The notes beneath the pieces are model-generated. The model was not told the DNA's origin, searched no databases, and saw nothing but the letters and a program-made list of their open reading frames with translations. DNA of 64,000 nucleotides, from positions 298,553-362,552 of the forward strand of contig JAVJTT010000006.1 of the NCBI GenBank assembly GCA_040220135.1. The letters run 5' to 3'. This document shows, piece after piece, positions 36,837 through 45,735 of this stretch. The position numbers and the translations under genes were made by a program. Origin of the DNA: CAJXMH01 sp040220135 (lineage in GTDB: Bacteria > Bacteroidota > Bacteroidia > Flavobacteriales_E > Vicingaceae). Positions within the stretch are counted from its first letter, which is position 1. Each line of letters opens with the position of its first letter.

Positions 36837-37778
36837 TTATTGATAAGCCGGACAGAAAAATTTGGGTGTCTCTTTTTCTTGATGACATGAGGAAATGCTG
36901 ACCACAAACTCATGGGTGGTTGGCGAGACTCTATTGATCTCATTTAGAGCGTACTCGTAGACGTAGCCAACGCTTAATGTGGAAGCAATTCTGAACTTAA
37001 CTAAAGCATAAGCTGAGTTTAAATATTTGCTACCTAAAGCAAACGAAATATTTCTTTGGTAGTCTACCATTAATGAAATGTCCATAGTAGGAGGAGCAAA
37101 GGCCGAAAAGTTCAATAAAAACGAAGGGATGTAATGCAGGGTTCTGCCCCTTAAACGGTAGCCCGCCATAAAGTAATAATGAGCTCCCAATCTGCTGTCG
37201 TTTGTGCCAATGTTATACATTCTAGTTGGGAAGATTTGGAAGGAGCTTAAGCCAAGAAAAAAACTCTTGTTGTACATAAAAATACCGGGACTAACTTCAG
37301 GAACAACCAAGCTAATTTGTTCATCAGGATCAAAAGCAGGATCCAGGCTTTTCTGTGGAATACGGATGTCTGAATAGCTATGGGAGTAACGCTGCATACC
37401 GGCATATAGCCCAAAACTAATTCGGTAATTCTTGTTTAGCTTCAGGTGGTAAGCGTAGGCAAATCGGACATATTGACGCTCAATAAAACCAGTCCGATCC
37501 TGCACCAAGCTCAACCCAATTCCATGAATTTCGTCCGGGTATTTATCATCTTTAAAGAGCCGCGTATTAAAAGTGCCAAAGGTGGTAAGTGGAGCTCCTT
37601 CAAAACCTACCCATTGTTGACGATGTCCAAAATTTGTTTCTGAACAAGGTTTAATACCGGCAAAAGCAGGATTTAAATAAAAGCGATTGGTTAAATAATG
37701 GCTGGTAGTAGGTAATTGCTGACCCATCAGGTTTGCTGTGAGAAATACAAAAAGATATGTGAGTAACAGTTCTTTCAT
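36837..37778 (-). CDS. PorP/SprF family type IX secretion membrane protein (partner of the mini-adhesin)
   Basis: A PorP/SprF barrel protein of about 313 residues. I start it at 37778 (MKELLLTYLF), which gives a clean signal peptide ending NLMGQ. The start overlaps the preceding stop as ATGA; the frame extends upstream to 37820 inside the preceding gene without a sensible leader. The hallmark LPTTSHYLTNRFYLNPAFAG follows the cleavage site, then RQQWVGFEGAPLTTFGTFNT. It differs clearly from the second family member at 19515, so the two partners are probably specific to their own adhesins. Confidence 0.92.
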   Translation of the reverse strand: MKELLLTYLFVFLTANLMGQQLPTTSHYLTNRFYLNPAFAGIKPCSETNFGHRQQWVGFEGAPLTTFGTFNTRLFKDDKYPDEIHGIGLSLVQDRTGFIERQYVRFAYAYHLKLNKNYRISFGLYAGMQRYSHSYSDIRIPQKSLDPAFDPDEQISLVVPEVSPGIFMYNKSFFLGLSSFQIFPTRMYNIGTNDSRLGAHYYFMAGYRLRGRTLHYIPSFLLNFSAFAPPTMDISLMVDYQRNISFALGSKYLNSAYALVKFRIASTLSVGYVYEYALNEINRVSPTTHEFVVSISSCHQEKETPKFFCPAYQ

Positions 37779-38371
37779 TTCACAATACTTACCGTCCCAG
37801 CAATGCTTTCTTCGGCACATTGGTTGTAAACAGAAATAACGTAGTAATAAGTAGCAGAAGCGAGTTTGGCTCCATTATTTGTTCCATCCCAGCCAAATTC
37901 ATTATCGTATGAAGTATTGACATGAACTTGTTGCCCCCATCGATTAAAAACTCTTACTTCTGCACCTTGATAGCTCTCAATTCCGGGGATTACCCAAGTG
38001 TCGTTAATCCCATCATTGTTGGGTGAAAAAGCATTAAAAGGCTGGATGGTCTCTCCCAAACTTTCATACTGTAAAGCTACTAGCGTGGTGTCATTACATC
38101 CACGAGCGTCGGTTACAATAACTTTATAAAGACCAGTATCAAGATCAAAAAAAGCTCCAGTTGAAGTTTTAAATCCATCTAGCTCGTATTGATAGGGTGG
38201 AACTCCCCCGCTTGTGAATTCAAATACAATTTCCCCATCTCCACCATTACAGCGAGGTAATACAGAGGTTATATCAGAGTTGGCTTGAAAGTCTTTACAG
38301 CTTTGAGCGCCTAAAAGTTGTGGAACCGATATAGCGATACTCAAAATAAAGATTCCACTCAATACTTTCAT
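37775..38371 (-). CDS. Mini-adhesin: one SprB-like repeat plus gliding-motility-type C-terminal domain
   Basis: A 198-residue secreted protein with a signal peptide ending LLGAQ, one SprB-like unit at about residues 38-100 (RCNGGDGEIVFEF, GGVPPYQYELDG, DTGLYKVIVTDARGCND), and a CHU_C domain (FNAFSPNNDGINDTWVI) that ends AGTVSIVK. It has the same two ends as the giant protein with the stalk reduced to one repeat. The following PorP/SprF gene overlaps its stop by four bases, so this is a coupled adhesin-partner pair. It begins 35 bases after the metG stop, without a good promoter. Confidence 0.9.
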   Translation of the reverse strand: MKVLSGIFILSIAISVPQLLGAQSCKDFQANSDITSVLPRCNGGDGEIVFEFTSGGVPPYQYELDGFKTSTGAFFDLDTGLYKVIVTDARGCNDTTLVALQYESLGETIQPFNAFSPNNDGINDTWVIPGIESYQGAEVRVFNRWGQQVHVNTSYDNEFGWDGTNNGAKLASATYYYVISVYNQCAEESIAGTVSIVK

Positions 38372-38406
38372 GGCCGAATAATAGTGATATTTAAAAGATG
38401 TTACAA

Positions 38407-40479
38407 CTAACTAATGGTGCCACCTGCCTGAAAGTCTTTATCTGGTCCAACAAGACTTAATTTACCATCGGAATCTTCTGCCATCAGCACCATTCCTTCC
38501 GATTCAATTCCCATCATTTTTCGAGGAGCTAAATTGGCAATTATTTGTACTTGCTTACCTACCATTTCTTCGGCTGAATAGTGCTTGGCGATTCCTGATA
38601 AAATGGTTCTACTTTCAGAACCCAAATCGATTTCAAGCTTTAATAATTTGTTGCTCTTTTTAACCTTTTCGGCATGTGTAACCTTTCCCACTCTTATGTC
38701 GAGTTTTAGAAAATCTTCAAAATTAATGGTGTCTTTAATGGGCGTGATTTTCACAGCAGTGTTTTTCGTTTCTGATTGTTGTTTTAGTTTCTCTTTTTGG
38801 ACTTGAATTTGCTCGTCTTCTATTTTTTGGAACAAGTGTTCTGCTTTGCCAATTTGATTTCCGGCTTTCAATAATTCAGTACTTCCTAAACTGTCCCAAC
38901 TCCATTTTTCCAGCTTTAGCATTTGCCCTAAAGTATTAGAACTTGAAGGCATAAAAGGACTTAAAGCAATGCAAGCATTAGCGGCAATTTGTAAACTTAA
39001 GCTTAAGATTTCCGCTACTTGCTCCTTGTCTGTTTTGATTAACTTCCATGGTTCAGTTTCAGCTAAGAACTTATTGCCCAATCGTGCAATGGCAATGGCT
39101 TGATTAAGTGATTCTCTGAACTGTTTGTTTTCTAAGGCTTGGGTGCAGTTGTTTATGTGTTCTTTCATTTGCTCCACTACTGCATGGTAGTCTTTTAGCT
39201 TATGTTTGGCTTCCGGAACAACTCCGTTAAAATATTTGTGAGTTAAGACTACCGAACGATTTATGAAATTACCATAAATGGCTACTAGTTCAGAATTATT
39301 GCGTGCTTGAAAGTCTTCCCAAGTAAATTCACTGTCTTTTGTTTCAGGAGCAATGGAGCAGAGTACGTATCGTAAAATATCTTGTTTCTCAGGAAAATCG
39401 TCAAGGTAATCTTGCAACCAAACTGCCCAATTTCTTGAGGTTGAAAGCTTTTTGCCTTCCAGGTTTAAAAACTCATTTGCCGGAACGTTATTTGGTAGCT
39501 GATAATCACCATGCATCTTCAAAATAATGGGGAAGATAATACAATGGAAAACGATGTTGTCCTTACCGATAAAATGAGTGATGGTGCAATCTTCATTTTG
39601 CCAATATTCTTTCCAATCTTTTCCTTCTTTTTCAGCCCAAGCTTTAGTAGCAGAAATGTAACCAATGGGCGCATCTAGCCATACGTAAAGCACTTTGCCT
39701 TCGGCTTCAGCTAATGGAACTTTTACGCCCCAGTCCAAGTCACGAGTCATGGCTCTTGATTGCAAGCCTCCGTCGATCCAAGATTTACATTGTCCTAAAA
39801 CCGGTTTTCTCCAGTTTTTAGGGTCGTGATGAGGTTTGCCTTCCAATGTTCCTTTTTCAATCCACTCTTTTAGCCAAGTTTCATGCTGCTGCATGGGCAA
39901 AAACCAATGGGTGGTTTTCTTTAAAACAGGGGGCTTGTCGCTTAAGGTAGAAAGCGGATTGATCAAATCAGTTGGATTAAGCGAAGAACCACAGCTTTCG
40001 CATTGGTCGCCATAAGCCTTTTTATTGCCGCATTTGGGGCACTCTCCTGTCACATAACGATCGGCTAAAAACTGCTTATAATCCTCATCGTAAAACTGCT
40101 CTTTTTCTTCTTTTTCAAAAACTCCTTTCTGGTAGAGCTTGGTGAAAAACTCCTGTGCTGTATTTTTATGAAGTTCTGAAGAAGTTCGGTGATAGATGTC
40201 GAATGAAATACCAAACTCCTCAAAACTTTTTTTATTCAACTCGTGAAACTCATCTACTATTTGCTGTGGAGTTTTGCCTTCTTTCTTTGCTCTGAGGGTA
40301 ATGGCAGCCCCGTGCTCATCAGAGCCACAAACAAACAGTGGGTCTTCTCCTTTGAGTCTCAAAAATCTGGCATAAATGTCTGCCGGTAAATAAGCGCCGG
40401 CCATATGTCCAATATGAATCGGTCCATTTGCATAAGGAAGGGCAGCTGTGATTAAGCTTTTTTTGGCTGAATTACTCAT
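38407..40479 (-). CDS. metG: Methionine--tRNA ligase
   Basis: Charges tRNA-Met. About 690 residues include the HIGH-like motif GPIHIGH near residue 20, a zinc-knuckle region with CPKCGNKKAYGDQCESCG, the KLSTS motif (EGKKLSTSRNW), and a C-terminal Trbp111-type tRNA-binding domain from about residue 575 (DIRVGKV, APRKMMGIESEGMVL). I use the start at 40479 (MSNSAKK); the in-frame ATG four codons earlier is possible but less typical. A TATATTTG element on the minus strand (40502-40509) lies 22 bases upstream of the start. Confidence 0.97.
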   Translation of the reverse strand: MSNSAKKSLITAALPYANGPIHIGHMAGAYLPADIYARFLRLKGEDPLFVCGSDEHGAAITLRAKKEGKTPQQIVDEFHELNKKSFEEFGISFDIYHRTSSELHKNTAQEFFTKLYQKGVFEKEEKEQFYDEDYKQFLADRYVTGECPKCGNKKAYGDQCESCGSSLNPTDLINPLSTLSDKPPVLKKTTHWFLPMQQHETWLKEWIEKGTLEGKPHHDPKNWRKPVLGQCKSWIDGGLQSRAMTRDLDWGVKVPLAEAEGKVLYVWLDAPIGYISATKAWAEKEGKDWKEYWQNEDCTITHFIGKDNIVFHCIIFPIILKMHGDYQLPNNVPANEFLNLEGKKLSTSRNWAVWLQDYLDDFPEKQDILRYVLCSIAPETKDSEFTWEDFQARNNSELVAIYGNFINRSVVLTHKYFNGVVPEAKHKLKDYHAVVEQMKEHINNCTQALENKQFRESLNQAIAIARLGNKFLAETEPWKLIKTDKEQVAEILSLSLQIAANACIALSPFMPSSSNTLGQMLKLEKWSWDSLGSTELLKAGNQIGKAEHLFQKIEDEQIQVQKEKLKQQSETKNTAVKITPIKDTINFEDFLKLDIRVGKVTHAEKVKKSNKLLKLEIDLGSESRTILSGIAKHYSAEEMVGKQVQIIANLAPRKMMGIESEGMVLMAEDSDGKLSLVGPDKDFQAGGTIS

Positions 40480-40552
40480 AAAACATTGCAAATTAGGACT
40501 GCAAATATAAGAAGAGTAAAGCCGTAAGACACGACTATTTTGGCCCTCTAGG

Positions 40553-41458
40553 CTAAGCTAATTCTTCCTTTTTTGCTTTGAGTCTTCTCCTTCTTTTCAG
40601 GTACACATTCAAGAAAATTGAACTGAGTATAATGCTGGTTCCCAAGTAAAAACCTTCAGACATTCTCTCATCCTCTCCAAAAAAGACCAAGGCCAAAATT
40701 ATTCCATAAATCGGTTCTAAATTAATACTTAAACTTACCGTAAAGGGGGTTAGTTCTTTCATCACTTCAACGCTTGCCACAAAAGCAAAAGCCGTACAGA
40801 TAATGGCTAGGATTAGAAGGTAGCTTAGGTTGCCACTAGAAATGTCGAAATTAGGTAAGCCTTTTCCTTGGATTAGAAAATATAGACTGATGGCGACTAC
40901 TCCACCACTTAGTTCGTAAAAAGAAATTCTCGTTGAATCATATTCTTTGATGAGTTTACCATTTATAACCGTAAAGAGCGAGGCTAAAAATGCGGCGATT
41001 ACCCCCAGTAAAACTCCGATAGAGTTTTCAGTCTCAAATTGAAAAATGAAATAAAGTCCAAGGATTACCAAACCACCCAGAAACAATTCGTAGAAATGGA
41101 ATTTGCGCTTAAAGAAAAGCGGCTCGAGTAAAGCGGTAAACATGGAAGCGGCTGCTAAAGCGGCAAGCGTAACCGAAACATTAGATTGTTTTATGGCTTC
41201 AAAAAAGAAGATCCAATGAGCGGCAATGATAAAACCGGTAAGAATGGTTTTAAACATTCCCTTCACGTTCATTTTTAAACTCTTTTTTCTCAGCTTCAAA
41301 TAAATGGCCAATGAAAGGGAAGCAAAAAGCATTCGATACCAAACCAGTGGTTCTGAATCTATGGTAATGAGCTTGCCTAAAACGCCTGTAAAGCCAAAGA
41401 TTAATACAACTAGATGAAGTAAAAGAAGATTTTGAAAACTGCTGAGTTTATTTTTCAA
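40553..41458 (-). CDS. EamA/DMT family transporter
   Basis: A 301-residue inner-membrane protein with ten predicted hydrophobic helices arranged as two EamA halves (about residues 10-140 and 150-290). The first half contains the WYRMLFASL segment and the second a LEPIYGIILALVFFGE segment typical of the drug/metabolite transporter superfamily. The C-terminus is strongly basic (KRRRRLKAKKEELA). The substrate cannot be predicted; amino acids, purines or other metabolites are all possible. Confidence 0.88.
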   Translation of the reverse strand: MKNKLSSFQNLLLLHLVVLIFGFTGVLGKLITIDSEPLVWYRMLFASLSLAIYLKLRKKSLKMNVKGMFKTILTGFIIAAHWIFFFEAIKQSNVSVTLAALAAASMFTALLEPLFFKRKFHFYELFLGGLVILGLYFIFQFETENSIGVLLGVIAAFLASLFTVINGKLIKEYDSTRISFYELSGGVVAISLYFLIQGKGLPNFDISSGNLSYLLILAIICTAFAFVASVEVMKELTPFTVSLSINLEPIYGIILALVFFGEDERMSEGFYLGTSIILSSIFLNVYLKRRRRLKAKKEELA

Positions 41459-41478
41459 ATTGGGTAAGGTTAACTCTT

Positions 41479-42258
41479 TTAACTTCTTAGAGCTTCATTT
41501 GTTTGTGTCCGGCTTAAAGCGTATAAAATGGGCTTACTCGGAGAGGCGTCATTTTCAAAGGGGGCAATTTGCAAGTTTAAAAGGTAAAGCCCGTCTTTTA
41601 TTTCATTGGGTACAAAAATCATTTCCGTAATGGTGCGCTGCATTTGAGTATTCTTTGGGTGCTCCCAAAATGTGTGATGAGCAGAAAGTTTTCCTCCGTC
41701 ATTTTCACGGTCTACCGATGGCAGATCGAGCAGTAAGTGCTGAATGCCTGACTCAATCATTTCTTGAACCGCTTGTGCCTCTACGTAAGCCGGGTTGGTA
41801 TTTGAATACTGCGCTGAAAGTTTGCCTTTGTTGTTGGGCAATGTCCTGATAATGAGCGCTTCAGCAGTCTTGTGTTTTCTTGTTTTCTTTAATTGAGCAG
41901 CTGTTATGACTTGATCCTTATTTTCTTGAAGTTCTGCTTGTACACTTACTAGTTCAGCCCAAAAAAAGAATTGTTTTAGGTTTTGATTAATGGAATGAAT
42001 TTCTTCTGAAATATGGCCAACACACTCTGTGTGGGTGCCATGTCCGTGCGGATTAAAAAAGATATTTCGAAAATTAACGCTCCCACCTTCTTTCACCGAG
42101 CCTGTAAAAGTTTCTGACCTTACCGCTTCAATTCTGGGAGGATCTACATACCAAGCACTGGGATTGTCTGGGCTTGCCCTTAGAGGGATGGAGAGGTCTA
42201 GCGCTTTGCTCAAGTCAATTTGGTAAGTCTCCTTATCTTTTTCAATGGTCGCTATCAT
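41479..42258 (-). CDS. Cyclase (kynurenine-formamidase-like) family hydrolase
   Basis: A protein of about 259 residues with the metal-binding motif of the cyclase family, NPHGHGTHTECVGHI (HxxxGTHxxxxxH form), and a later AHHTFW segment. Members hydrolyse N-formylkynurenine or related amides, or have isatin-hydrolase-like activity. No tryptophan catabolic genes are nearby, so the substrate is open. I start it at 42258 (MIATIEKD). The longer frame to 42315 begins with a poorly plausible cysteine-rich stretch (RSCRCPN) and covers the divergent intergenic region. Confidence 0.8.
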   Translation of the reverse strand: MIATIEKDKETYQIDLSKALDLSIPLRASPDNPSAWYVDPPRIEAVRSETFTGSVKEGGSVNFRNIFFNPHGHGTHTECVGHISEEIHSINQNLKQFFFWAELVSVQAELQENKDQVITAAQLKKTRKHKTAEALIIRTLPNNKGKLSAQYSNTNPAYVEAQAVQEMIESGIQHLLLDLPSVDRENDGGKLSAHHTFWEHPKNTQMQRTITEMIFVPNEIKDGLYLLNLQIAPFENDASPSKPILYALSRTQTNEALRS

Positions 42259-42288
42259 GCCAATAAAAATAGCTAAATTCGGGCAGCG

Positions 42289-42305
42289 ACAAGATCGAAT
42301 CTTGT
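42289..42305. promoter_or_regulatory. Perfect inverted repeat in a divergent intergenic region
   Basis: ACAAGAT-CGA-ATCTTGT has arms of seven bases around a three-base centre and lies between the cyclase gene and the T9SS propeller gene. It could bind a dimeric regulator of either gene or form a leader hairpin. No recognised operator matches it, and a chance palindrome of this size is possible. Confidence 0.35.
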
Positions 42306-42327
42306 ATCTTATCAAAAAATCATTTTT

Positions 42328-44871
42328 ATGAAAAGACTATTATTAATTTCATTTCTCTTTAGTCAATTTATTAATGGCTTCTCTCAAGATTATTGGAAAT
42401 CTTATAGGCAGAAAGAAGGACTTCTGGATAGTAATATTGTTGACCTGGCAGTAAGTGATGAGGCTGTATACTTGGCAACAGAAAAAGGCTTTTCAATTTT
42501 TAGGAATGAGCAGTTCATGAATTTTGACTCTACCAACAGTTCACTGCCTAGGAATTCTATTTCCAAAGTAAGGCAATATAATGACTCGGTTTACATAGTA
42601 ACAGATAGCGGAATTACGCGCTACGTCAAGGGTAGGTTTAAAAATTTCAACAGTCAAAATGGTTTGTTTAACGAGGAAGTTCAAGACATTGAAATAAATT
42701 CTAAGGGAGAAGTTATTATTGGGTCTTTTTCCGGGATTTTGAAATTAAACGGAGACCAAATCGACACCCTTTCGAATAGTAAGTGCTATGATTTAGGGGT
42801 TAACTCAGGCGATACTATTTATGCCAATGTGAGTAATCCATCAATAGTTAATTTTCCCGGAGCACCTGTAAGCTGTGAGGTTTTTGATGGTTCGACTTGG
42901 CAGGCTGTTTCTGATACGGTTTTGAGAAATGCTTTGGCTAACGCAAGCTTTGTTTCGCTGAGTAATGGACGAGTTGGTATAGTAACGACTAATAACGATG
43001 CCTACCGAGTTGACTCTTTGTTTTCATTGACAAAATACACTTTGCCTACTCAATTGGTGAACCCAACTAACCTTAGGAGTATGGACATTGGGCTGAATGG
43101 ATCGGCTTGGTTTGCCCTTTCTACACAAAACCCTTTTGATGATATAGCAGGTGGTTTGTATCGCTTTGGTAATTCAAATCCTGATCTTTATTTAGTCGGT
43201 CTTCCTAACTCAGGAGTAAATAAAGTTATTCAGCAGAATGGAAAAATTTACATCGGTACTTTAAACGGATTTGCTGTGGCCAATGATTCTTTGGAACCCT
43301 TTTCCTTGGAAATGAAACTATCAACCAACCAAGTGGAAGCAAATTTTATGTATACAGGCCAACCGCTTACCGGGCTAAATCAATCTCCCTCAACTTTTTC
43401 AAATGGATTTGAGTTTCCAAAAGGAAGTGGTAAATATGTGAACTACGGAATGGGTTTGTGGAATTATGGTGTTTCTGACATACAGGATTCTATTTTGGCT
43501 GTTCAAGAATATGACATAGGAGACTATACCGAAGGCTCGATCAATCAAAACGAGCAAATGGTTCGCCCTAATATGTTTTACATTGACCGTTTTACGGTGA
43601 TTGACCATGTTCAAAACTACCAATCATCAGGCTATGCTATTCCGGATGAGATTAAAAATTGGCCGGCCCAAGGTTTAACGCAAGCAGGAGAATCAAATGA
43701 TATGGCACCTTTTGTAGATGTTGACCAAAATGGCTGCTATGAACCGGAAAAAGGCGACTATCCTTATTTTCTAGGAGATAAAGCACTGTACATTATTTTC
43801 AATGATGCTCAGCAACCGAGAACCGGTCAGTTTACCCCAAATTTCAACATGGAAATACACTTAATGGCCTATGTATTTAATCAGCCGAATATTGAATATT
43901 TAGAACAAAGTGTTTTCTTGCGATACACTTTAATCAATCGATCAAGCCGGGTGTATCAAATGAACAGTGGCTTTTTTCAAGATCTTGACCTTGGAAACCC
44001 AATCAATGATTATGTAGGTTGTCTACCGGCTTCAGATATTTACTATGGCTATAATGCAACCGCAGGCGATGGCACCCAGCAAGGAGCATACAATGGTCCT
44101 GTGCCGGCATTTGGGACTAAATTGATTAATCGAAAATTAGAATCTTTTGCCGACCGACCATTCTCAGGAGAAAGAGCAAGACCTAACACTTACCTCCATT
44201 ACATAAGAGCTTTTGAAAAAAGATGGAACAATGGAATACCATACACCTCTGGGGGTAATGGTTATGACCCTAGCTCTACTGCAACTACGAGTTTTTTGTA
44301 TTCCGGTGACCCTAGAAAAAGCAACGAATGGTCAGAGCGTTTTCCCGGAGTGGGCTTGAGTGCAAATGCTGCCGGAGACCGGGCTATTTTGGCCGGTATT
44401 GAGCCCTATGAGTTTAGGCCGGGACAAAGAAAGACAATTGACCTAGTAGTAGGGGTTGGTATTGATTCTTCATTGTCAAGTACTGATTGGCTTGATAATA
44501 TAGATGTATTAGTCAATAACTTGAACCAAGCCGCGCAATTTCAGAAAGCAGTTGATTCACTATCGGCCGACTTCGTTTACGCAAACTGTACAGTTGGTTT
44601 AAATGAAAATGAAAGTATTTCAAATCAAACGGAACTTGTGGTTTATCCCAACCCTTCGACCGGAGAATTTAACTTAGTGAGTAGCAAAAAGGTAAATCAA
44701 ATTCGACTGTATGATTTGCAAGGAAAAGAAGTTCAACGAATAGTTGTAGACTCACAGACTTCTTTAATGGAAATTAGTTTTAAGTCAGAATTACCCAATG
44801 GCTTGTATGTCATTCAAGCGCTTACTCAAGAAGGCAAGCCCTTGAATGCAAAAGTGTTATTACAACGCTAA
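42328..44871 (+). CDS. T9SS type A sorting-domain protein with N-terminal beta-propeller
   Basis: An 847-residue secreted protein. A signal peptide ends at about residue 20 (NGFSQ). Residues 25-330 resemble two-component-regulator propeller repeats (SIVDLAVSDEAVYLATEKGF, NSISKVRQYNDSVYIVTDSG). A large middle region of unknown family has DVDQNGCYEPEKGDYP, which resembles a calcium-type loop. The C-terminal T9SS type A domain starts at LVVYPNPSTGEFNL and ends in KVLLQR. The protein should be exported by T9SS and anchored to or released from the surface. Its stop codon abuts the convergent tonB stop with no spacer. Confidence 0.88.
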   Translation: MKRLLLISFLFSQFINGFSQDYWKSYRQKEGLLDSNIVDLAVSDEAVYLATEKGFSIFRNEQFMNFDSTNSSLPRNSISKVRQYNDSVYIVTDSGITRYVKGRFKNFNSQNGLFNEEVQDIEINSKGEVIIGSFSGILKLNGDQIDTLSNSKCYDLGVNSGDTIYANVSNPSIVNFPGAPVSCEVFDGSTWQAVSDTVLRNALANASFVSLSNGRVGIVTTNNDAYRVDSLFSLTKYTLPTQLVNPTNLRSMDIGLNGSAWFALSTQNPFDDIAGGLYRFGNSNPDLYLVGLPNSGVNKVIQQNGKIYIGTLNGFAVANDSLEPFSLEMKLSTNQVEANFMYTGQPLTGLNQSPSTFSNGFEFPKGSGKYVNYGMGLWNYGVSDIQDSILAVQEYDIGDYTEGSINQNEQMVRPNMFYIDRFTVIDHVQNYQSSGYAIPDEIKNWPAQGLTQAGESNDMAPFVDVDQNGCYEPEKGDYPYFLGDKALYIIFNDAQQPRTGQFTPNFNMEIHLMAYVFNQPNIEYLEQSVFLRYTLINRSSRVYQMNSGFFQDLDLGNPINDYVGCLPASDIYYGYNATAGDGTQQGAYNGPVPAFGTKLINRKLESFADRPFSGERARPNTYLHYIRAFEKRWNNGIPYTSGGNGYDPSSTATTSFLYSGDPRKSNEWSERFPGVGLSANAAGDRAILAGIEPYEFRPGQRKTIDLVVGVGIDSSLSSTDWLDNIDVLVNNLNQAAQFQKAVDSLSADFVYANCTVGLNENESISNQTELVVYPNPSTGEFNLVSSKKVNQIRLYDLQGKEVQRIVVDSQTSLMEISFKSELPNGLYVIQALTQEGKPLNAKVLLQR

Positions 44872-45597
44872 TTATTTAAAGTCGACTACTACAGGAACCT
44901 CTAAGGTCATTTTTACTTTTCTGCCATGATGACTTGGAGGAGTCATCTGAGGTAACTTCTTAATTGCATTTTTGGCTGCTTTAGCCATGCTTTCATGGGT
45001 GCTTTGCTTAACTTTTATGTCTTCAATTAAGCCTTTCTCATTAATGGTAAAAACCATCAGCACGCCTTGTTTCCCTCCGATGTCTTTTAATATTTCCGGC
45101 GTATTAAATCGCTCTTTTATCTTGTTTGAAATATCCAATCGACTGCATTCCTTTAAAGCTTCACCGCTTAAGTCAGCACAAGCATTTGTATGAGGAAACA
45201 CTTCAATCACGCTATTTGGAATAAACTCCGGTTCGTCAAATTTCTCTTCTCCCATGCCATAGAAATTTGGGTCTATTACGAACTTACTTGCCGTTTTCTT
45301 GGGCTTGGGTTCAATTGCCTTGGTCTTTGGTTTACTGAGTTTTTTCACAACTTTTATCTCAGGAGTTTTTGCTGATTTGGGCTTCGGGGGCTCCTTGATT
45401 TCCTTTCGGAGAGTTATGGGAGGGTAGATGAGTTCGTCAACAATCGACTTTGGCCTTTCTGGTGGTTTCTTTTCGTAGCTTTTTACTGAAGTATACTCAA
45501 ATGCCATAAAAACAAAGAGTAAAGCGGTAATAAGGCCGACTAAGAAACGATTGTTGTAGCTTAAAATGATTTTCTTTTTTCTTGGAGACTGTTTCAT
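44872..45597 (-). CDS. Energy transducer TonB
   Basis: A 241-residue protein with one N-terminal membrane helix (about residues 18-35), a proline/lysine-rich periplasmic linker (PPERPKS, KEPPKPKSAKTPE, KPKPKT-like runs) and a C-terminal TonB domain from about 150 (GKQGVLMVFTINEKGLIEDI). TonB couples the proton-motive force to outer-membrane receptors. No ExbB/ExbD genes are in the window. The domain has an unusual cysteine pair (NACADLSGEALKECSRL) just before it. Confidence 0.9.
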   Translation of the reverse strand: MKQSPRKKKIILSYNNRFLVGLITALLFVFMAFEYTSVKSYEKKPPERPKSIVDELIYPPITLRKEIKEPPKPKSAKTPEIKVVKKLSKPKTKAIEPKPKKTASKFVIDPNFYGMGEEKFDEPEFIPNSVIEVFPHTNACADLSGEALKECSRLDISNKIKERFNTPEILKDIGGKQGVLMVFTINEKGLIEDIKVKQSTHESMAKAAKNAIKKLPQMTPPSHHGRKVKMTLEVPVVVDFK

Positions 45598-45720
45598 GGT
45601 GCTAGCTTTATAGGTTTGCTAGTAAAACGTTGACAATTGTTTAAAAATTGCCATGCTTCGGTGTATCCGATTGATTAGCTTTGTATTTAGATGCAAACAT
45701 TACAATCAGATTTTATAAAA

Positions 45721-45727
45721 AAGGAGG
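45721..45727 (+). promoter_or_regulatory. Strong Shine-Dalgarno sequence before rnr
   Basis: AAGGAGG lies eight bases before the ATG at 45736, an almost complete anti-16S complement. Most genes in this window have A-rich regions and no such site, as expected for Bacteroidota. A -7 element TAGCTTTG stands at 45676-45683. Confidence 0.7.
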
Positions 45728-45735
45728 GCAACTAA

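Noticed and set aside
40541..40558. Imperfect hairpin between the EamA gene and metG
   Set aside because: The arms have a mismatch and there is no T-run. It is not a convincing terminator.
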